Shown here piece after piece: positions 57,301 through 64,000 of a stretch of DNA of 64,000 nucleotides (position 1 is the stretch's first letter; each line of letters opens with the position of its first letter). The DNA lies in assembly GCA_965178125.1 (NCBI GenBank), contig OZ237742.1, positions 1,347,618 through 1,411,617 on the forward strand. The letters run 5' to 3'. A model generated the notes under the pieces. The model did no database searches. It was given only the letters and a program-made list of their open reading frames with translations, and had not been told where the DNA came from. Origin of the DNA: Bilabrum cf. latius. Lineage: Eukaryota > Bigyra: Bicosoecida > Bigyra > Bicosoecida. A program made the translations under genes and the position numbers.

Positions 57301-60300
57301 TTGGAAGGTTCCGGCGTACTCTCCAACGGACGCCAGCGCCGCATATGGACGAATTCGCTCTTGCATCACGGCATACCGTGCGTGTTCGAGCCGTGTTCCG
57401 TGTATGACTCCTCGCAGCAACTGATCCCGACAGCTATGCATGTACTGAACTGTTGCTGGGTTCGGTACAGCAACTGACACTGAGCGTTCACCACACACCT
57501 CAAAGCCTACGCCAAAACTGCAGTACATGGCCATATCCGCATCCTGTTGCGGCCACAGCTGTCCGTACGGATGAATTATGGCTGCGAGATCTCTCATACC
57601 TCGGCGTTGATGACGTCCAGTCCAAGCAGGTGCTCGCGCCGCGCCGCGGTACAGCTCTTCCCGAGCACTGCGTGTCAGTGTTTTCCTGCTCACCTTCCTG
57701 TTTGTAGCGCCTGACGCCGATCGCTTGCCATCTCCTGTTGGACCAAACCATTCACCTCTGCGGCCTCTGGCAAACTCCTCATCGCTCTCATCCATTGCGA
57801 TCTCCCGAGCACGTTCTTCTTCTGCCTGCTGGGCAGCCAAGTCTTCATGAGCTTTGCGAAGCTGTCCCTGTGCTGCCTGTTGCAAGAGAGACATAGGATT
57901 GCATGCTTTGCAGCCCACTCGCTAGGCGTAGAACACGGAGCACCTGGCTATCTGTCTCATCAGCAGTATCATGAGGAAGCAGTTGTAGTGTGATACTAAG
58001 TGCAGATGATCAAGTAAAGAGTCGTGACTCAAAGACCACTCGTAGGAGCTGCTGTGCTATGCTTCATCATCCTCCACGCCACGTTGCTTAGCGAAGTCGT
58101 CGTCCTCATCCACGTCCACGTCGGTGTCGTCTGAATCGCTCTGCGCAGCAGCACCACCGCTTATTCCCACGCCTTCATTCTGCTGAGCCTCGTCAGAATC
58201 AGAGTCAGAGTCACTCAACTAGTCAACGGCTGGGTAGCCAAGCCACCGTACCCAATGAAATGCGCACGAAAGCAACCGGGATGGGCTTCTGTGCAGGGTG
58301 TGAGAGCCAGGCCAGAATCTACTTGTCTGTGGACCAGGTCCACTCCCAGCGTGTGCGAGCGACGAATGGTATCCACCGGCTTGGCCTCCACCACGTTGGA
58401 CACGTACCACTAGCTCTGGACCTAGCCAGTCGAGCCTGCTGGCAGCAGCCGTGAGCCCGCAGCCGAAGACGTACAGCACACAGCTTCGGATTACATCCAC
58501 ATGGGAGCCCTGGGTCCAGAAGCCTTCATGCATACTCATTTCTACAACACCCTCAGTATCAAGCGTTTGCTGCAAGGACTGAGACGGAGGTTCGAACGAG
58601 TCTATCAGGTCACGGCAAAGATCAAGCAATCCACTAGGTACAAGAATAGATACCGTAGCAGCACCAACATCGAAAAGTTGAACGTGGATGTCAGCAGCGA
58701 GTCCGCGCAGTATACGAAGCGTTGGCAATTTCGACGATTGATCGTTTGCGTTTTCTGCTTGCGTGCTGACAGCCCTACTCCACAAGGTTCCAGAATGCGG
58801 CACCACTGAAGCCCACCCTTCCCTTGCAGCCTTGTCGACATCACGATGGAACTATCGGGTGCACTCCTACTCAATTAGTTTGCTATACTTGGTAACATCA
58901 GACAAGGCTCCGGCAGCCAACACCCGGATGCTTGAGCCACCAAGTCCATTCGGACACTTCTGCTGCAGATCGGTCACCTTGGATCGTAAGCTATCAATCT
59001 GCTCTTGGTCGCAACGACGCTCAGCCCACAGCATCGCAGTTTGCTAGTCTTTGAAAACGTCATCCCCGTCATCAAGGAATGCTGTCCATGATATGCGCAT
59101 TGATCCGCCGGCAGGCGGCCGCTGTGCGTGCGGGGCGCGAACTACCACGCCAGTTGAGGGTGATTGAGACAAGCTGGTATACGACGGAAGCAGCGAATCT
59201 GAGTCATGTACACCTAGAACGCCATCTGTGATCCAGTCCAGCAGTGCATGGTCCGATCCATCAAGCCCCAGTGGGCTTGCCAACGTGTGAGGCAGAAAGT
59301 GGTTCGAAGTCTCGTCTGCACTGGATCCATTGAGGTCTGCGACAGCTCCAAGAACAGTGAACCCATCTAAATCAAATGCAGAATCGCTGTGACAAGACAG
59401 CGGTACGTTTCTGGAACCTGGTGCAGACTTGAACGCTCTATATATCGCAGGCTGGTCCGGAATTGTGCTGTCCATTGATCTTCGCGGAGAGGCCGAGCTT
59501 GACAGGCCTCGGCTTGCACTCGGAGTGACGGGCTAGCTGGATGTTCGACTCTCTTTGACAGCGACTTTCTTCCTTGCTGCGGCACGAGATCCTTGCCTTC
59601 GGACGGCGGGCAATGGAGCGAACCCAAGGCACATGCCTGCCAAGAAGTCCAGGGGGGATGACAGGTGCTGTTGAGGTCCAGACTCCGTTTCTGGTTGGGA
59701 CATCTGATCGAGCGAGCTGCCAGTGGCCTAGCTGGCACCATGAGAACTACTGCTGGGGCTGCTTGCGGCGCCTGACGACTGTCGACGGCGGCTTGGCGAG
59801 CTGCCAGTGGCCTAGCTGGCACCACGAGAACTACTGCTGGGGCTGCTTGCGGCGCCTGACGACTGTCGACGGCGGCTTGGCGAGCTGCCAGTGGCCTAGC
59901 TGGCACCACGAGAACTACTGCTGTGGCTGCTTGCGGCGCCTGACGACTGTCGACGGCGGCTTGGCGAGCTGCCAGTGGCCTAGCTGGCACCACGAGAACT
60001 ACTGCTGGGGCTGCTTGCGGCGCCTGACGACTGTCGACGGCGGCTTGGCGAGCTGCCAGTGGCCTAGCTGGCACCACGAGAACTACTGCTGGGGCTGCTT
60101 GCGGCGCCTGACGACTGTCGACGGCGGCTTGGCGAGCTGCCAGTGGCCTAGCTGGCACCACGAGAACTACTGCTGTGGCTGCTTGCGGCGCCTGACGACT
60201 GTCGACGGCGGCTTGGCGAGCTGCCAGTGGCCTAGCTGGCACCACGAGAACTACTGCTGGGGCTGCTTGCGCCTCGTGACGATCGTGCACGAGTAGCCGT

Positions 60301-60738
60301 TTCAGGAAGATCGAATCCCCGCATCTCACTGTGTGCTCCTGACATCTCTGCTCGGGCAGCGAGAGCAGCTTGGGCAGGCAGATATCCAGTTGGCGCGTAC
60401 TAGCAGCAATCAACCAGCGATACGTATGTATGCAGATCTGACTCCTTGATCAAGTCGTCAATTAATTGTTTGTGAAATATTTCTGCATCAGCGCTGGGTG
60501 TATCGTAGACCGTGAGAAGATCGGCCAGCATGCCATTTTCGATGACATCGCTTGAGACTCCAAGTTCTCGAAGGCACTCCTAAATTTCTTCGACTTCGAT
60601 GCCATCCATCTGCGATATAATAAACTGAAGTTCAATATACTGCGGTTGCTGCTGAGATGTACTCCTATTATCCCAACTGTAGCTCTGCCTTACTTCAGCT
60701 GGCGGATTCGGCTGCTGGGGATCGAAAGTGCGGATCAT
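54310..60738 (-). CDS. Very large unknown protein, 2,142 codons with 22 in-frame TAG
   Basis: One frame runs from ATG 60738 to TGA 54310-54312 with no TAA or TGA. TAG left ends: 60580, 60400, seven at 59728+84n, 59533, 59044, 58867, 58852, 58219, 58057, 57922, 56992, 56326, 55387, 55237, 54946 and 54793. The exon opens at 60759 behind the acceptor attgttacgcag, so more 5' exons may exist. The N-terminal 120 residues are helical (IQMDGIEVEEI, LADLLTVYDTP). Seven 28-residue Ser/Arg repeats follow, then a coiled coil (CDQEQIDSLRSKVTDLQQK), an acidic patch (DSDSDSDEAQQ), and about 900 residues of folded, helix-rich sequence that I cannot place. The C terminus is disordered. I claim no function. 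It is the strongest single witness for TAG being sense. Confidence 0.78.
59701..60287. repeat. 84-bp coding minisatellite, 7 copies, each with an in-frame TAG
   Basis: Seven near-identical 84-bp units. In the frame continuous with both flanks each unit reads GAS-TAG-ATGSSPSRRRQSSGA and so on. A second frame without TAG is also open through the array (to 60413) but stops fitting outside it. Confidence 0.93.
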
Positions 60739-60759
60739 CTCTAATTTTTCTTCGGATAT

Positions 60760-61385
60760 CTGCGTAACAATGCAACATAAGTATGTATTGAGCTGTCTGC
60801 GGCGGATAGCAAATCAATACTGCCCATATACTCCACATAGAACTCACTGGAACGTGCTACCAAAACAGAGCTCGACGATTCATTGCTCGCTGCAATCTTT
60901 TGAGTACTTTGTGCATAGATTGCATCTAGCGTGTATCATCTAAGACTTTACATGCATCGTCAATGGAACACAAGGTTTCGTCAGACATCTTTAGGCCGGT
61001 TCTGGCGCAAGCAATACTCAACGGAATATTGTGCGCGTCCCCCTCGTGGGGGGCGAGTGCCACCAGTGGGGGGTGCGTGCGGCGCCGCGCTCGACGGCGG
61101 AACACAGTATCTCAAACTGCAAGTGGTCTCGAACATCAAGATTTTTTTGTTTGCTTGCTGGCATTTTGTTTCTCTTCTGCCAGGCAGTGTGAAAAATATA
61201 TGTCAGACCATGCATCACCGTGGGCATTGCTTGGATTGAAGCCTGTAGACTTCGCAACGGAAAGTCTCGCAATCCGCCGAGGCTTGTGTATCGCAGCTTG
61301 CGGCATATCGGTTGAAACCGTGCGGTGCATCTTTTAGGATGGTGCCTATGTATCTGCGCGATAGCGTACATCACTTCATAGTGTA
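60760..61385. other. Divergent spacer, probable 5' exons/introns of the large gene
   Basis: Between the start of the large minus-strand exon and the plus-strand gene at 61386. Short frames on both strands are open, but no exon can be fixed. Confidence 0.4.
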
Positions 61386-62147
61386 ATGCAGCGTATTTGT
61401 GCGACAGATGACGGCAAAGTGCTGCGTGTCGACCCAAGCTTCTTGCTTGCGGAAACAGGCCAAAGACACTTGCGTTATGCTATCAATAGTATTAAAGAGA
61501 AGTCTGACGACGCAATCAGACGTGCCATGATGAAACTGGCTCCACAGAATGGGTTGGCGTTGCATGGAACCGGCAAGCACGCACCAAGCTCGTCGAAGCA
61601 CGTCGAAAAGATGGCATGTGCTACTGCAGCTGAAGACGACACTGCAAATACTCAAAAGGGCTCATGCCTGAGATCATCTGCCTCTGGGTGTGCAAGATCG
61701 GAATCGAAAGGCAATGTTGGCTCAGGCTCCAGCCAGTAGCACCGGCGTGCACGGCGGGGCTAGTCCAAGGTCCACGGCCAGAAGATGCCGACTCAAGCCC
61801 AAGTATACTCGTGGCAAGAGGCAGTACTGCATCTGCGAACGCTCTGTGACGCATGCGAGCAGAAGGCTCACCTGACCGGAGCGGAAGCTCGCAGCTTGGT
61901 CAGATTGGCTAGCAGCAGCATCGAACCAGCTCTCGGGCGTCTAATGCAACTGGCGCGCGCAGACAAGTCTAAGAGGTCTGTGCCACTTAAGCGGACTGCT
62001 ACAGCGAGAACGAGCCTATCGCGTACACCCGTCGAGTTGCCCAAAAGGAGGAGAGGGGAGAAAAGGAAATTGCTCGCTGGGGATGCGACGCCATCGAAAA
62101 GGTGTAGGAGCATCCCTGGTGCAGTTTCGTTTCTTTCAGGGAAGTAA
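61386..62147 (+). CDS. Unknown basic protein, two TAG-Gln, ends in TAA
   Basis: A 253-residue frame from ATG 61386 to TAA 62145-62147, crossing TAGs at 61737 and 61761. The N-terminal 60 residues are helical (RHLRYAINSIKEKSDDAIRR). The middle is Ser/Gly-rich. A second helical part follows (EAVLHLRTLCDACEQKAHL, ARSLVRLASSSIEPALGRLM). The C terminus is very basic with nuclear-localisation-like clusters (PKRRRGEKRKLL, KRCRS). A DNA- or chromatin-linked role is possible but unproven. Its stop is followed within 90 bp by the 54-bp minisatellite, so it is the most telomere-proximal gene of the chromosome arm. Confidence 0.65.
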
Positions 62148-62233
62148 ATACTAGGTCAATACAGGTGGGCACTCGCCATCTCACTTCTATATCCACCCAA
62201 CACTCCCCCCTCCTAACTTCCAGCCAAATTGGC

Positions 62234-62478
62234 ACCACGGCGCCATCCATCGCCCGCACAAACAACCTCCTTGCCCCGGCACAGCCACCATGGCCCCCAT
62301 CCATCGCCCGCACACCCACCCTCCTTGCCCCGGCACAGCCACCATGGCCCCCATCCATCGCCCGCACACCCAACCTCCTTGCCCCGGCACAGCCACCATG
62401 GCCCCCATCCATCGCCCGCACACCCACCCTCCTTGCCCCGGCACAGCCACCATGGCCCCCATCCATCGCCCGAACACC
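62234..62478. repeat. 54-bp minisatellite abutting the terminal telomere
   Basis: Units start accacgg at 62234 and accatgg at 62287, 62341, 62395 and 62449. The core is ccatccatcgcccgcacacc, clearly related to the 53-bp array at 41080-41360. It passes directly into TTAGGG. Confidence 0.95.
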
Positions 62479-63684
62479 TTAGGTTAGGGTTAGGGTTAGG
62501 GTTAGGGTTAGGGTTAGGGTTAGGGTTAGGGTTAGGGTTAGGGTTAGGGTTAGGGTTAGGGTTAGGGTTAGGGTTAGGGTTAGGGTTAGGGTTAGGGTTA
62601 GGGTTAGGGTTAGGGTTAGGGTTAGGGTTAGGGTTAGGGTTAGGGTTAGGGTTAGGGTTAGGGTTAGGGTTAGGGTTAGGGTTAGGGTTAGGGTTAGGGT
62701 TAGGGTTAGGGTTAGGGTTAGGGTTAGGGTTAGGGTTAGGGTTAGGGTTAGGGTTAGGGTTAGGGTTAGGGTTAGGGTTAGGGTTAGGGTTAGGGTTAGG
62801 GTTAGGGTTAGGGTTAGGGTTAGGGTTAGGGTTAGGGTTAGGGTTAGGGTTAGGGTTAGGGTTAGGGTTAGGGTTAGGGTTAGGGTTAGGGTTAGGGTTA
62901 GGGTTAGGGTTAGGGTTAGGGTTAGGGTTAGGGTTAGGGTTAGGGTTAGGGTTAGGGTTAGGGTTAGGGTTAGGGTTAGGGTTAGGGTTAGGGTTAGGGT
63001 TAGGGTTAGGGTTAGGGTTAGGGTTAGGGTTAGGGTTAGGGTTAGGGTTAGGGTTAGGGTTAGGGTTAGGGTTAGGGTTAGGGTTAGGGTTAGGGTTAGG
63101 GTTAGGGTTAGGGTTAGGGTTAGGGTTAGGGTTAGGGTTAGGGTTAGGGTTAGGGTTAGGGTTAGGGTTAGGGTTAGGGTTAGGGTTAGGGTTAGGGTTA
63201 GGGTTAGGGTTAGGGTTAGGGTTAGGGTTAGGGTTAGGGTTAGGGTTAGGGTTAGGGTTAGGGTTAGGGTTAGGGTTAGGGTTAGGGTTAGGGTTAGGGT
63301 TAGGGTTAGGGTTAGGGTTAGGGTTAGGGTTAGGGTTAGGGTTAGGGTTAGGGTTAGGGTTAGGGTTAGGGTTAGGGTTAGGGTTAGGGTTAGGGTTAGG
63401 GTTAGGGTTAGGGTTAGGGTTAGGGTTAGGGTTAGGGTTAGGGTTAGGGTTAGGGTTAGGGTTAGGGTTAGGGTTAGGGTTAGGGTTAGGGTTAGGGTTA
63501 GGGTTAGGGTTAGGGTTAGGGTTAGGGTTAGGGTTAGGGTTAGGGTTAGGGTTAGGGTTAGGGTTAGGGTTAGGGTTAGGGTTAGGGTTAGGGTTAGGGT
63601 TAGGGTTAGGGTTAGGGTTAGGGTTAGGGTTAGGGTTAGGGTTAGGGTTAGGGTTAGGGTTAGGGTTAGGGTTAGGTTAGGGTT
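62479..63684 (+). repeat. Terminal telomere tract (TTAGGG), about 1.2 kb
   Basis: About 200 almost perfect repeats, G-rich on the plus strand as expected for a right-hand chromosome end. The last two units are irregular (gttaggttagggttc) where it meets bacterial sequence. Confidence 0.97.
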
Positions 63685-63685
63685 C

Positions 63686-64000
63686 GGCACCGTGCAGGTG
63701 GACGAGGCGTTGCTTGGGGGTGAGGTTCGCCCGGCCCTGCTCAAGCAGGCCTATGTCCGGATTCATGCGAACAAGCGCCAGGGGACGTCCAAGACCAAGG
63801 CCCGCGGTGAGGTCGAGGGTTCGACCCGCAAGCTTTACAAGCAGAAGGGCACGGGCAACGCGCGGCGTGGCTCGATTCGGGCCAACATCCTTCGCGGCGG
63901 TGGTCATGCCAAGGCTAAGCGTCCCAAGAGCTGGCGTCAGGGGATGCCGGTGAAGATGCGTCGCCTGGCCAATCGGAATGCGATTCTTGCCAAGGCGGTG
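63686..64000 (+). CDS. rplD: Bacterial 50S ribosomal protein L4, internal fragment (chimeric join)
   Basis: 105 codons open to the window edge. The L4/L1e hallmark is present: ARGEVEGSTRKLYKQKGTG, then NARRGSIRANILRGGG, a KRPKSW turn and MRRLANRNAI. The first 10-20 residues of L4 are missing because the frame enters from telomere repeats. The fused KRPKSWRQGMP variant reminded me of planctomycete-type L4, a weak impression. It has no presequence, intron or TAG, and its codon use looks bacterial. L4 binds 23S rRNA and lines the peptide exit tunnel. An organelle gene would not sit directly on a telomere, so this is most likely a contaminant joined during library preparation or assembly. Confidence 0.93.

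Noticed and set aside
58585-58605. tRNA-like T-arm string ggttcgaacg
   Set aside because: No matching acceptor, D or anticodon arms at proper spacing, and it lies within the large coding exon.
59367-60413. Alternative 348-codon minus-strand frame through the 84-bp repeats
   Set aside because: It is open only because 84 is divisible by 3; the frame containing TAG is continuous with coding sequence on both sides.
63686-64000. L4 fragment as an organelle or transferred gene
   Set aside because: It lacks a start, presequence, intron and TAG, and abuts telomere repeats directly; a chimeric join is simpler.

Overview
This window is nuclear DNA from a compact, GC-rich eukaryote, most likely a unicellular alga or other protist. 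Spliceosomal introns are short (about 90-340 nt, GTGAGN/GTAAGA/GTTAGT donors, CAG acceptors). Genes are packed in divergent and convergent pairs, and the telomere repeat is TTAGGG. Recognisable proteins include EHD, Ctf4/WDHD1, a Tctex1 dynein light chain, a TTLL ligase, an SLC25A44-like carrier, a mitochondrial uS11, a pectinacetylesterase and a CCT-motif protein. The CCT motif leans towards an algal lineage but does not fix the taxon.

The main result is that TAG is a sense codon. I count about 70 in-frame TAG codons in some sixteen genes, and no gene ends in TAG: terminators are TGA (about 17 genes) or TAA (2 genes). Several TAGs fall at alignable sites that ask for glutamine: the RHG(Q/E)S motif of phosphoglycerate mutase, the PIDxxxQ neighbourhood of the SLC25A44-like carrier, an RCC1 blade, and an internal protein repeat where a neighbouring copy has CAG. 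This matches UAG = Gln with UAA and UGA kept as stops (the assignment of NCBI table 15). Read with the standard code, these genes break into the fragments a naive ORF caller reports. All coordinates below use TAG = Gln.

Layout. 1-2.6 kb: the 3' part of an RCC1-repeat gene built from duplicated one-blade exons. 2.6-8 kb: gene-poor DNA with repeat-rich, retroelement-like ORFs. 9-41 kb: the chromosome core, with pectinacetylesterase, 2OG-Fe(II) oxygenase, TTLL, SLC25A44-like carrier, mitochondrial PGM, JmjC protein, Ctf4, a G/Q/R-rich protein, EHD, mitochondrial uS11, DYNLT, a CCT protein and an unknown protein with a possible N-terminal signal. 41-54 kb: a subtelomeric mosaic in which five TTAGGG tracts, all G-rich on the + strand, separate a 1.63-kb cassette (three copies), two satellite arrays and one gene. 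54-62 kb: a 2,142-codon ORF with 22 in-frame TAGs, then a small basic-protein gene. 62.2-63.7 kb: a minisatellite and a 1.2-kb telomere tract, presumably the real chromosome end. The last 315 bases are bacterial rplD (ribosomal protein L4), almost certainly an assembly or library chimera.
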